Origin: Sipunculus nudus
Taxonomy: Eukaryota > Annelida > Sipuncula > Golfingiida > Sipunculidae
Assembly: GCA_026874595.1 (NCBI GenBank)
Contig: CM049307.1
Location: 25,707,079 to 25,771,078, forward strand
Reading direction: 5' to 3'
Length of the DNA stretch: 64,000 bases
Shown one piece after another: positions 37,985 to 49,051 of the stretch. The position numbers and the translations under genes are program-made. The notes beneath the pieces were generated by a model that did not search any database, was not told where the DNA came from, and saw only the letters and a program-made list of their open reading frames with translations. The first letter of the stretch is position 1; each line of letters opens with the position of its first letter.

Positions 37985-40900
37985 TTTCTTCAGTTAATTT
38001 CCAAAAGATGGGCACAGATTGTTTGTTTTGTTGGGCAAAAAGAACCATTTTGAGGCAATATAACTTTGTATTTTCCAGTTGCTCTCTCCAGTTTGATTAT
38101 CTTTTATCTCTGAATGCCCTGAGAGAGGGACATTCTTTTAGGATATGTATCAAGTCCCTGGATTTGTGATACCATTGGTCATGAACCTATATAAGTGCAA
38201 AAATATTATATTAAAACGTAAGACCTTGAAATTTTTAGTTACAAGTTTATTTGCTTTCAGACAGACGCATACACACAACAAAAGATTAAAATTCAAAATG
38301 TGCAAACTGTGACATTGTCAGCACATAATAAGTAATGGTGCTGACAAGTAATGGATGAGTAAGAACATGAAAATTGTTTTGAGTGATAATGAGGTGAGAT
38401 AGGTGTTATTTTGGGCTAGTGTAATGGGGATATAAAATGAAAAGTATAAATGAAATTCACGAATTAACAGTACTGACACAGTCTCCCCTTATCACATGTA
38501 ACATGTTTATCCTGAACATCTACATAGCATGCAAGATAAATAAAAAGTTGGTAACATATATAAATTAAAAATTACCTAGTTTTTACTTTTACCCTATTAA
38601 GTTCAATTATAAATGAAGCACTACCAAAATATTTACAAACATTTAATTTTTCAACATGGACCATGACACAAGACATAAAGATACCCTTGCTACAAATAAA
38701 ACCAGAACTAAGATAGTGGACAACTGTCATAAATGAAACTGACCAAATCAATGACAGATCTTCACTCATTGTCATAAGGTTTGATTTGCTACACCAAGAA
38801 CATTTTAAAATTCATATAAAGACCAATGCCTCCAGATAAACTGTTTCATCTGTAACAAAAATGAATCTTAGCCAAAAAAATATTTTTTAAATCAATAAAC
38901 TTATTTCAGTGACTCAAGATGTAAATCTTCCCAGTCTTTCACCAGTATCCTCATTTATCATATTTTCTCAAATATTGAGAAATGTATAGTCACTTAACCT
39001 CCATATTAATGTACAATTTCTTTCTCCAGGTTAAAATCCTTAACAGCAGTCTCCAGACATAATAAAAACAAAATATATTGACATATTGAATTTATTTTGT
39101 ATGGATACTTTAATTTTATGTTGAATAAAATGTTTCTCTCTCTCTCTCAATCAGCTTTTACCAACTTGATATGTATATTAATATGATAATACTATTTATC
39201 TTGATTGTTGATCATCCCTGTTTTGGCCAGGATTTCATAAATGATAATTGTATCAGACTATATATTAACCGTAAACAGCAGCAAACTTTATTTTTGTTTA
39301 CGGATATAAAATCCTCTACGAGTCATGCTTGCAGGTCTGCTGCAAGTGCAATGTGCACCCCATTAATACTAAATGAACCTACATAGTGTAATGAATAATA
39401 AAACCAATAAAATTAAAGGATATACCATTTTATCTTGGATTTAAATAAATTAGAAATATTGATACTTTTGGTATTATGAATAGCAGAATTGTAGTAGCTT
39501 TACATTTGAGAAGGGTCTTCAAACAGATTACATTCTCCATTCAATTATTCTTTTGCAATAAATTTCAGTCTTTTCTTATAAATAAAAGTAAATAATTGTA
39601 AGTAAAGGAACAATATAGCCCCACCCCCCCCTTGCCTCCATTTTTGTTTGTATGCATGCAAGCGAAGCATACATGATAAATTACCTTAACGTTGCTTCAT
39701 GCTCACAGAGGGCTATGGTAAATGCCAAACAAAATAATTATAAAACTATTTGATTTTGAGGTTAAAAAATCCATTATAATTCATTTAATGCATCAATTAT
39801 TTAATGCATTTTGATACACCTATACATTACAGTGGTGAATCATGGGGGGGGGGGGTGTCAAGGTGGTCCTGACCCCCCCCCCCCTTTTCGAGCAGAAACA
39901 ATCTTTTTTTAAGGGTTTCAAACCAAATCTTGCAACCCTGACCCCCTCCTTCACGGACCAGAGGACCTTACAGGTTTTTTTTAGTCTTCCTTGGTGTGAC
40001 CCTCCCTTTTTTGAAAATCCTGGATCTACCCCTGCTTAAACACCACACTGAAGTAACATAAACAGCTACCAGCAATACATGAGGCAAATTCAGTTTGATG
40101 TAAAAATTTCAACCTAAGAACTTGTCAAAACAGTTAAGTAAAACATGAATTGTCCCACTGGAAGACCGAGTATACCTTGTCACCATAAAATAAACCTCAG
40201 GTCTGCGGTAATTGATAGTTCATATCCTAAATACATTCTTGCATGCCGATATATACACTGAAACCTAAAGGTGTCTGATTGCAGATTAATACTCACAATA
40301 ATACAATATTTCAACATTTAACATTACAGAAACCATTTGATTATACAAAAACCTAAGGAAAGAAAACAGTTAAGTTGCTAAACATTTTTCTGAGCACTTG
40401 AGATTAAAAATAGTAGAAAACTAGACATTGGTCATAAAACTGAGCACCTGACAGTGAGTATCAGAATTTCTCATGAACTTTTATTAAAATCTCTACACTT
40501 CACACCCGGTAAAATCCAATAACAGTCCTATTTACAGCCAACATATACATATATAAATTCATTAGATCACCCAAGCCTCTGCAGCCATTTAAAGCCAATT
40601 CCTTTTAATACATATACCCCACACATGTGGAGATCTTAAATCAAACATTCTTTTTCAATATATAAAACTTGCATTACTTATGTTTGTTTGAAAGACCACA
40701 CTCTTCTAAGCATCACTATAATAAGTCATAATCCAACATATACTGGCGTATCAAGACTCAGCAGTATTTTTCGAATCTTAATTATCAACAATTTGTCATT
40801 AATACTGCTCAGGTGGTACTAAAGCATCCAACCATAATACAATTACCATATTTGTAAAACATGTGAAGTGTGTGTGGTTATGTTGGAATGTAAAAGCAAT

Positions 40901-41793
40901 AAAAAGATAAGCTACATGTAGTGGGGGAACTTTAGAATTATGGATGTATTAATTTGCAGTTGTACCTCAACTGCTTGTCAGCACCCTCTAGTGTTAGAAT
41001 ATTAAACAACACTTTTATACTTAATCAAACTGGTGTTTGAATGTGTTACTGATAATATAAACAATATAAATCCTACTATTTCATGAGTATGAAATAGGTG
41101 GGAAAAAATGGTGTGGAAACCTGACTTCCTTGTTGCACTGATTAAACACTGGATGACACTGCTTCACAACAGGTTTTACTCCACAGATTCTGAAATCCTC
41201 CATCATGGTAGTGTTGAACACAGATTGGCTCTTCCCCGTCTGTGTAACAACTAAAGGTTAAGCTATGATTAATTTTACACAGAAAACCATTGTCATGATT
41301 CCAGATAAAGTCAAACCTACTAAATTACAAAGAACCGATTCCTTTAATGCTGTTGTGGTTGCAGTACAGACATGACGTCTCACCTGAAAAAAAGTTTTAT
41401 CAGAGGATGTATTGGCTTGTTATGTGACAAGGAATCCCACTAAATTGTATCCCAGGATCACACATTTAAGAAATTAACAGTATATGCCACAAGGGAGAAC
41501 CATGTTATTTGCATGGAAACTGACAGACTTGGTCAAAATCAATAAAAATATGCTCAAAAACATTTTCTTGTCAAAAAGTGGTTCATTCACTGGAATGTAG
41601 TATGCCCAATGCATGTACCTGATCAATTAAAGCTGCGGATTTCTCTTTCTTTAACTGCCATTTTAATAACACATATATACATACATACATTTTATTATCT
41701 GCAACTTCATAAAAAGAATCAGCCTTGCCCGGACTGCATACTTTGTCCATAACGGCACAAAAAGAATGGTAGCCTGTCTTCAGGTTTGCATGT
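37985..41793 (-). other. Intergenic DNA and probable PAQR3 3' UTR
   Basis: No coding feature. On the minus strand AATAAA signals occur at about 41689-41694, 100 bp after the distal PAQR3 stop, and at about 38247-38252. The UTR length cannot be set from sequence. A repeat block with paired G and C runs lies at 39836-40036. Confidence 0.45.
39836..40036. repeat. Dispersed element with G and C runs
   Basis: Starts GTGAATCATGG plus a G run, then a CCTGA plus C run 20 bases on, and ends CCTGGATCTACCCCTGCTT. The G and C runs are complementary and the ending resembles common invertebrate short interspersed elements. The family was not identified. Confidence 0.5.
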
Positions 41794-41936
41794 TTAAAGG
41801 TGGGAGCTTTCAACAAAACATGGCATGTTGATGCGGTACTTCAGTATCTCCTGTCCAGCCTGGTGCCACCAGTAAAACGAGATGACGACCATCACATGCC
41901 AACACTGGTGGCTTGATCCCATGAAGTCCACCTTAC
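41794..41936 (-). CDS. PAQR3: PAQR3, alternative terminal exon 7B (distal)
   Basis: The acceptor is TATATTTCAG read on the minus strand. Phase 1 entry completes a Gly codon and gives KVDFMGSSHQCWHVMVVISF, then YWWHQAGQEILKYRINMPCF and VESSHL, stop TAA at 41794-41796. It encodes membrane segment 7 with zinc-type HxxxH (His306, His310 of the 343-residue form). The YWWHQ segment and C-terminal SHL closely resemble vertebrate PAQR3, so this is probably the ancestral last exon. It is homologous to exon 7A, which lies 562 bp upstream in the transcript, and uses the same phase, so only one of the two can end a given mRNA. The exon is missed by simple ORF scans because it is short. Confidence 0.88.
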
Positions 41937-42498
41937 CTGAAATATACCAAAACAATTTTAAGATATGGAAAAAAGAAGAACATTTACAGAAAAACTGGTT
42001 ATTGCATACTTTTTTTTATAGTAAGTCCCAATACAGATTAATATTTACCTTATCTATATATCTATACTATTATCCTTACATATATAATTTTTTTAACAAC
42101 TCCAAAAATAAGTCTCAGGACTCAAGGCTCAGTCATTCTCATAAAACAAACCTTTTGGGAAATAGAAATTTACATACATTTAAATACAATAATGGAAAAA
42201 TAGAAATACCAATGTCTTGGATAGTGCATAAAACCATATAACACAAATAAAATTCATGGTGACTGTTACCATACACATAACTACAAAATGGTGGAAATAC
42301 TGTGAAAAAAAAATTACTTTCTGATAAATGAAAAATGTTGATGTATGTTAAATAAAATATTAGTTATTTTAATATGTCTAATGAAATTAGTCTGAAAAGT
42401 AACAGATTACATAGGTCTACTATATTAAAGATTGGGAACGAATAACGAGGAAAAAAAAGAACACTAACATTGTACATGAGACAGTAAAGATAATGAGT

Positions 42499-42632
42499 TC
42501 ACACGCCCTGATCACAGACATCATGGATACGATAAGAAAGCAGCTCATTGCTGGAATAACGAGCCCAGAGGAATGCAGCAACAACAATTATATGCCATAT
42601 CTGATGGCTGGAACCGAGGAAGTCAACTCGGC
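42499..42632 (-). CDS. PAQR3: PAQR3, alternative terminal exon 7A (proximal)
   Basis: The acceptor is CCTTGTGTTTCAG on the minus strand. Phase 1 entry gives G-RVDFLGSSHQIWHIIVVAAF, then LWARYSSNELLSYRIHDVCD and QGV, stop TGA at 42499-42501. It encodes a complete membrane segment 7 with the HxxxH pair (His306, His310 of the 340-residue form). About 60% of the first 20 residues match exon 7B, then the two diverge fully. There is no donor after the last codon, so it is a terminal exon. Only a weak polyadenylation variant ATTAAA (minus strand, 42368-42373) is seen before exon 7B. Both versions keep the same frame with exons 2-6. Confidence 0.88.
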
Positions 42633-44369
42633 CTGAAACACAAGGAGGTGTGCAGAACAAAGGGCAAGAAATCAGGAAAATTAAACTCTGATATTAATCA
42701 AAAGGAATGGAAACTTATTTTCTCTAGTATTCATTGAAATTCAGGTATAACAACTTAAAAGAAAACTATATCTTATAATGTGTGATTGATCCAGTGTGAT
42801 ATCTTTTCTTAATCTGTGTTTCCATTTGTGTATATACATGTATATGTGTGAAAAATTACTGATATGATTTTGTAACTGTGGTGTTTACATGTGTCTGTCA
42901 GTGTTTGTCATATGTGAGTGAAAATCGCCACAGGACTTACAGATCAAAATGTGAGTTGTTTATGCATGGCAAAATCTTTCCAAAACAATTACAATTTTTT
43001 ATAAATAAATAGTACAAATTGTCAAATTTGCAAAATGTCTACTGACAGGTGCTGCCACCTGTTCAACATCAAAAGATTACAAGTTGAGAAATTATTTTTG
43101 TTCTGAATTTGGTGAACTTTGGAGTCATTTTACTTGTTTAATTGATGTTATATCAAGCGTGAAAGATTTAACTATAAATAAGAAATAAGAGCTTTATTGA
43201 GGAAACTGAAACAGAAAACATGAGTCATACCATCAGTCCTATAATTGTAGCTTTAAGTGTACTTCAACATGCACCATGATAAAAAAAAACTGAAAACATC
43301 CAGCCTTGATTAACAAGTTTTCCATCAAATGCATGTTTTTAAATTGAATAGCTTACGAGATTTATTCTTTGTTTCAAATTAATGAAAGTAGATTTAGCCA
43401 AGACTGTAGGGAATAAACTGAAATAATCATGGAAAGGAGAATAATCACAGAAACATAATACCTGACAAGTCTAAACAGAGAGTAAATTACAAGTCTAAGT
43501 GAAGGGGAAGTTGAAATAAAGGTAAAATAGCTAAATTATAAAAGACTGCATAAATGTGCATGTAAACAATAAATCACCTTAGTAAAATATGGTACTTAAG
43601 CAATCTTTACATTCATACTATTGATATATATACCTGTTCCACTGGGTCAAACTGGCAATATTCTAACTAAATTTGCCAAGACTCTATAGCTTAATGCTCA
43701 TGTGCAAAGAGGTATTTCAAGAAGCAATTTAAACAAAAAGAATTCAAGTTTAATACAAGTCAAATTCAATTCCTAAATTGTAAATACCTATCTATTATAT
43801 AAACAGGCTTCTACATCCAAAAGATTAGAAATAAATTACCTGACATAAAATGAATACCTGAATGAGATGGAGGTAATGTTAATACTTAATAAAAAAAATA
43901 ATGTGCTTGAAATCTTAAACCCAAATGAAATATATATTGTTATATTTAAGGCATATAAACTAATGTGTATTTGTGTGTGCTTACCTCCCACCTAAATCCA
44001 CACAATGAATAGCACAACCATAATTATCACCAATACCACTTGTGGTCAAGGTTTAAAATATGAGGATTTGCTGGACAGATGGCTAATACAATTCCAACTT
44101 TTTATGTTTAGAGGCATTTGATTGGTCAAAATGTATTTTAATTTTCAATCAGTCAATTGGTGGGACACAAATGGTAAAAAGAATATTAAAACTCTCCCTT
44201 TAACCCTTAAAATGGCAGAACACAAAATAAACACATCAGAAGCATCTTTCCAGCATATCCCCTTTTTTTAAAATTGTGTTAACTCTCTTGTTGTCACTTT
44301 TGAGAAGTATACTTTACAGTTTTAACACAGATGGAAAATATGAACCAAGCCAATAACTGAGACTCCTAC
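42633..44369 (-). other. PAQR3 intron before terminal exons
   Basis: A 1.7 kb AT-rich intron. A lone AGGTGCTGCCACCT palindrome variant lies at 43047-43060. Nothing else recognised. Confidence 0.5.
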
Positions 44370-44460
44370 CTGGCAAACACCTCTCTGGAAACTTTGTGGC
44401 ATAGAAGAAAAGTGCCAAGATTCCCAAGATGTACATCACAATGACTTTCGGTACAAAGAT
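44370..44460 (-). CDS. PAQR3: PAQR3, exon 6 (membrane segment 6)
   Basis: Encodes residues 267-296 plus one base: IFVPKVIVMYILGILALFFY then ATKFPERCLP. The VIVMYILGILALFFYATKFPE stretch is membrane segment 6 followed by the conserved KxPER loop of PAQR3. Acceptor TTTACTTCCAG, donor CCAG/GTAGG, phase 0 in and phase 1 out. Too short to stand out as an ORF; found from the family pattern and splice signals. Confidence 0.92.
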
Positions 44461-45591
44461 CTGGAAGTAAAATAAAAGTCATGATTAAGTATAAGAAAAG
44501 AGAAAAATTCTCTTTAATTTAAATATCCATTACAACTTAAAGGTGCCCAATCACCTACCTCTTGAAAAAGAATTTATGTGATTTCTAGCTTCCTCTGTGT
44601 ATATATAAATGACCTTTTGGTTGTGAAAAAATCTTATAATGCCTTTGTGAAGGATGTGTGCACTTGTTGAACAACAACATGTTTGTAAACAGAGCAATGT
44701 TGACAAAAGGGAAAAAACATGTAAACTAAGGTGGTAGGTTGCATATATACAGAGGTAGAAAGGTCACTTGTGGCAAAACATCATTTGTTAAGCCCTGTCT
44801 TATCTGACTTGCTGCCAGATGCCCTTGTATAATTTGATTTGATTATTATGGCGAGCCCCAACATATTATAAACACGTTGATATAAAAAAACAAGCAGTCT
44901 GTGTGCAGTGGTATGCATGTAACTGGCCTATTTTTATGAAAGCTCCTAGGGATTATCTTTAGTTTAGAAAGGTGAGATAGATGATTTGTTTATGTAAACA
45001 GTTATCTGGCAGCCCTGGCTGACTTACACAGAGTTGAATATGATACTGAACATAACCTGCATATTATCTTAAGCAATTAACTGTTATGTAATGAGAGAGC
45101 TCTAGGCCACATCAACCTCACAGAAATTTAAGTAATGACTAAGAGTACTGCAAATTTTATTCAGGCAAGACTGTAGGCATCTCATATAGAGAAACTGAGC
45201 CCATATGATCAAGCATATACGCTCAAGAACTTGGCAAGTTAAAAATAATATAGGAGTTTTGATTTTGTACTACCAAATTTGCAGTAAAGCTGATGGCTTA
45301 ACTCAAACAGTGGATTTTTTTGGGGTCCCTTTTTTACAATGAAAAAGGCAATGCTAAATATGAAACATATTAACAGAATCCAGTGCTGTACTTGAAAAGT
45401 ATGTCCAGGATCAAGGCAATCAATGGTTTCTTGCTGATTAAGTCTATTCTCATCAGTCTGTTATCTCAATACAAATAACCCTAACAGGAAAAATTATCTA
45501 TTATCCCAAGGATTTCCAAATGCTGAAAGGTAGCTCCACCTGTTGGCCTTCATTTGAACTTTTTGAATATTACTAATACTTCCACACAAAC
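44461..45591 (-). other. PAQR3 intron 5
   Basis: A 1.1 kb AT-rich intron, nothing recognised. Confidence 0.55.
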
Positions 45592-45789
45592 CTGTACCAG
45601 AGGATGAGAGAATCCACCATTGAGGTAGATCCAATGTATGGTGGGGATGACACCGTACCCGACCAGCGAGCAGTAGAGGAGTAGACGCTTGTGATGCCAG
45701 GATGAGGACAGATACTGAGGATGAAGCTGGAGAAACAGGACCGCACCTGATAACAACGTGATCACTATCAGGTACACATCTCGCCACAG
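45592..45789 (-). CDS. PAQR3: PAQR3, exon 5 (membrane segments 4-5)
   Basis: Encodes residues 201-266: LWRDVYLIVITLLSGAVLFL, QLHPQYLSSSWHHKRLLLYC, then SLVGYGVIPTIHWIYLNGGF and SHPLVQ. The VYL-IV-L segment, the QxHPxYLxxxW loop and GYGVIPTxHWxxLNGG are strongly conserved in PAQR3 proteins. Phase 0 at both ends, acceptor TATCTTTCAG, donor CAG/GTTTGT. A second minus-strand frame over the same DNA is a shadow. Confidence 0.95.
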
Positions 45790-46275
45790 CTGAAAGATAA
45801 AACACACAAATAGATTCATATACAAGGCACTAACTTATCCAAATTGTACAATCATCCTTGTCAAAACTGAGAGTATCAGTCAAATATTTTTTTTTTAAAT
45901 CTATTGCCAATCAAAGACATGTTGTCCAGATGCATGTTTCCAAAATCTTGGAGGGGTAATTTTGGCTTCACTGCATTTGGACCAGGCTTGTGAGAAAGTG
46001 AGATTCTCCAGTTCTAATTTTCTTGGCCTTGATTGACTGTAGAAGAAACCAATTTTCAGGTGAAAAAGGTTTAAAATCAGAATTTAATTTTAAAATTGTG
46101 CAAAAGAGGCCCAGTCTTCAAGGGTTTTGTAGATGTTGTATAGGGAAAATGAATACAGTTACGTAACCTACACTTGTGTTTATAAGGCAAAATTTTTAAG
46201 TGTTGCCAGATGTATGCGCTCTTTAAGTGTTCTACAATTAAATTTAACAGGTACAGATATCTTTGGCATACTTAC
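45790..46275 (-). other. PAQR3 intron 4
   Basis: A 486 bp intron, nothing recognised. Confidence 0.6.
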
Positions 46276-46428
46276 AGACAGACAATAAAATGCATAGTGA
46301 ACAGCAGGTAAGTAGCAGCCGATCACGCCAATGGAGACTCCTGCCAAATCCAGAGCCAGCCATCTTTTACTTGCACGCTCACTGTGACAGTAGAATAGGT
46401 GATACCCCGTGGAACACAGCATGCAGAA
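46276..46428 (-). CDS. PAQR3: PAQR3, exon 4 (membrane segments 2-3, Ser/His/Asp motif)
   Basis: Encodes residues 150-200: FCMLCSTGYHLFYCHSERAS, KRWLALDLAGVSIGVIGCYL, PAVHYAFYCLS. It carries Ser155, His159 and His164 of CSxxYHLFxCHS, and Asp176 of LDLAGVSIG. These are among the conserved Ser, His and Asp positions of the CREST superfamily to which PAQR proteins belong. Phase 0 at both ends, acceptor CTGTGTTACAG, donor TCT/GTAAGT. Confidence 0.95.
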
Positions 46429-47547
46429 CTGTAACACAGTTAGTGTGACTGTGACAAAAGTAGTAAGAACTGTAACTAAAGACGTTATATGTGTAATCAC
46501 TTTTATACAAGTGTAACTGTAAAGAAAATAGTATATGCAGAACTGTAGCATGCAAATTTGAAGATCTGTTACAAATTAAGCTAAGTATGCTTTAAGTCTG
46601 AAATAGGATTCCAACAACACATGTAACAAATTATAGTGTGTCAAATCTCTATATACCTGCAGCATAACCAGTAATATGGCTGACTACAGTGAATAATAAA
46701 TAAGGACCATAACAAGAGGTTAAAGAAACAAAAGTTAACAGAACAAATACAATATACTATTATGCTTTTTACTGTAATAAAGATGTGGAATGACCAAAGA
46801 GAGGTTACATGGAGAGAATTTATTTGGTAAATTATATGCAAAAAAACTGTATAGGTCGATTAAATTAAAATTAAAACAATGTATAACAATAATGGATAAT
46901 CCATTTATAATAACTACTGAACCCTTGAAATACAATCATCCTCATCTTGGTGGTAGCACACAGCCTAGTGCTAAAGACAGTGAATTCAGGAGTGGAAGTA
47001 AGCCTCAGTGGCATAATGATGAAATGATGATGGAAGCTAAGGGATTTACTCTATTAGTCTAAACAACGGGTTACGACTTTTGGATTATCCCTAGCCTCAT
47101 GCATGTAAAACCTGAAATCCTGAAGGCTTAATAATAACATAACATTCTTATCATATGGCTACCTTCATCCTCATTCAATAGACAGTGCCACCAACAGGCC
47201 ATGGACTATCTGTTAAATAAAATATTCATCTTAAAAAAAATAGTAATATGCAAGAGTGAACACTGGCCCAAAAGGTCATTAAATTTTAGGTCAAACCAAT
47301 TAAATTTTCAAGAAAACATGATAGAGTACCACCAAATGGAATTGGTAGAGATAAAGTCAAACCTTAAAATTACGACCACATATTGGACCTTAATACTTCT
47401 CAGCAAGGTCTTAAATAAAGAGAATATAAAAACTCAGGACCATGAACAAGTGGTCCTGATTTTGAGGTGGTTCCTAAACTGAGGTGGTCTGTAGGTGAGT
47501 TTTGAATGTATGTGCGCTCTGAGTGTTTTATATACTATGATATTTAC
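46429..47547 (-). other. PAQR3 intron 3
   Basis: A 1.1 kb AT-rich intron. The plus- and minus-strand frames here are chance. Confidence 0.55.
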
Positions 47548-47710
47548 CTGGTAACAGAGCATGCCTAGAGTGATGACGATGTGGTCTGACACTGAGCCGT
47601 TCACGCTGGGGATTGTGAAGAGGTTGTCGTACACCGTCAAGATAAAGAAGAGAAGGAAACCAAGCAGGTGTGACCAGATGTTGATAGTCTCATTTGTCCA
47701 CATGAACATA
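47548..47710 (-). CDS. PAQR3: PAQR3, exon 3 (TNETINIWSH, membrane segment 1)
   Basis: Completes Ser95 and encodes residues 96-149: MFMWTNETINIWSHLLGFLL, FFILTVYDNLFTIPS and VNGSVSDHIVITLGMLCYQ. TNETxNIWSHLLGF is the signature of the PAQR family and of PAQR3 in particular. Phase 2 in after CATGTTTCAG, phase 0 out at CAG/GTAAAT. Confidence 0.95.
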
Positions 47711-48717
47711 CTGAAACATGGAGAGCCAAAGGAGCTCATTTAATGTTTAACAGAGCCACATCAGTAGCATACATCAATCAAGGATTCCTGTAGAACATGT
47801 TACTTTCATATTTGAAACTCAGATTTCACAAATATAAATTGACATGGACCAACCTTTAGCCAGCATATTTTTGCAAATTGACTGGAGTTTTTTTTTTACT
47901 AAAATTGAATTTTTAAAGAAAATTATAGCATTAACTTGGGCAAACCCTAACAACAGATGGATTGTCAAGCTAGTAATCCATCTGATCATGTAAACTCAAG
48001 CCATCATTGTGTGGCGGCCCCTGCATGACCAGTACTCTCACGATGACTACTTAAACTACTGGTAATTATCAGCTTGTCATAACCGTCATAAGTCCATAGG
48101 CTCACCTTGATGTACAAAGTGTTTTTAAATAAAATTTTTACCATAAAGCCATGTCCTTTCTTACTCCCATATTCTTGCATAACACATTCAAACTTAATGT
48201 AGAATAAAATGCAATTTTTGCAAGTATGTAGTTTTCATGAATTAAGATGCTCTCAGAGATTCACACATGCATGCTTAAAAACTTTAAGTTTTACATTATA
48301 TTATTGGACTGAAGCTTTTATTCCATTCTGAGTATAAATGAACAGTATTAGAAATAGGTTTCTTTTAGTCTATATTCCATATAAATGATACAATTGATTT
48401 TCATTTTCATATCATAAGAATATTTTAAAAAATTAATTGCAATTGGTAAATTTAAGTTTGGTAAGAATATTTTGTGAAACTAGGTTATGTCAGTTACAAA
48501 GTTACCAGTAGAATATTCTAGTTCATTAAAATACTTCTCAGTGAAAAAAAAAAATATTCAATAGCTTTAAATAAGGCACTGAAGAATTTATAGGCTCAAT
48601 TCATCATGACACAGAAACAGATTTAAATATTATTAAAATATTTATACTATCATACTATATATCATTATTAAAAATAAGTAATACCCTCTTAAAAGACTGA
48701 ATACAATATAGCCTTAC
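47711..48717 (-). other. PAQR3 intron 2
   Basis: A 1 kb AT-rich intron, nothing recognised. Confidence 0.55.
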
Positions 48718-49001
48718 CTTTTACAACAAAGACTAAATGGCAGGAACGCCCTGTATCCTGATAAAACATAGGGATTTCCTCGCAGAAAGTTTGGGATTTC
48801 GTGATATCTGAACAGTGGGATGGGCGAATTGTCTGCATTACAGACACAATTATTCTGGCACGATTCGCAGCCTCGATCGATCTCAATGTCTAATATTTCC
48901 AGGGTAGAATGACCAGTGTTGTGATTTCTGCTTTTAATGATAGATTCTGAGTCGTCTCCATAGTTCCTGTACCCTCCAACTGCAACCTTCATCGGAAGCA
49001 T
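48718..49001 (-). CDS. PAQR3: PAQR3, exon 2 with start codon
   Basis: Coding start of PAQR3 (progestin and adipoQ receptor 3, also called RKTG), a seven-pass Golgi membrane protein that in vertebrates traps Raf kinase. The ATG at 48999-49001 is chosen because the frame is closed by TAA at 49032-49034 just upstream; Met4 is an alternative. Encodes residues 1-94. Residues 65-95, with YHEIPNFLRGNPYVLSGYRA and FLPFSLCCK, are the conserved cytoplasmic segment before the first membrane helix. Residues 1-60 are longer than in the 311-residue human protein and contain a Cys cluster (CESCQNNCVC). The exon starts at 49051 after CATCTCTTTCAG and ends in phase 2 at AAAG/GTAAGG. Total protein is 343 residues with exon 7B or 340 with 7A. 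Confidence 0.92.
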
Positions 49002-49051
49002 CTTGCCACACAGGAATGATAAATCTGGTCCTTAAGCGATCTTAATAGGAT

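Noticed and set aside
41882-42241. 119-codon plus-strand frame opposite the PAQR3 terminal exons
   Set aside because: It is partly the antisense shadow of exon 7B and otherwise AT-rich intron.
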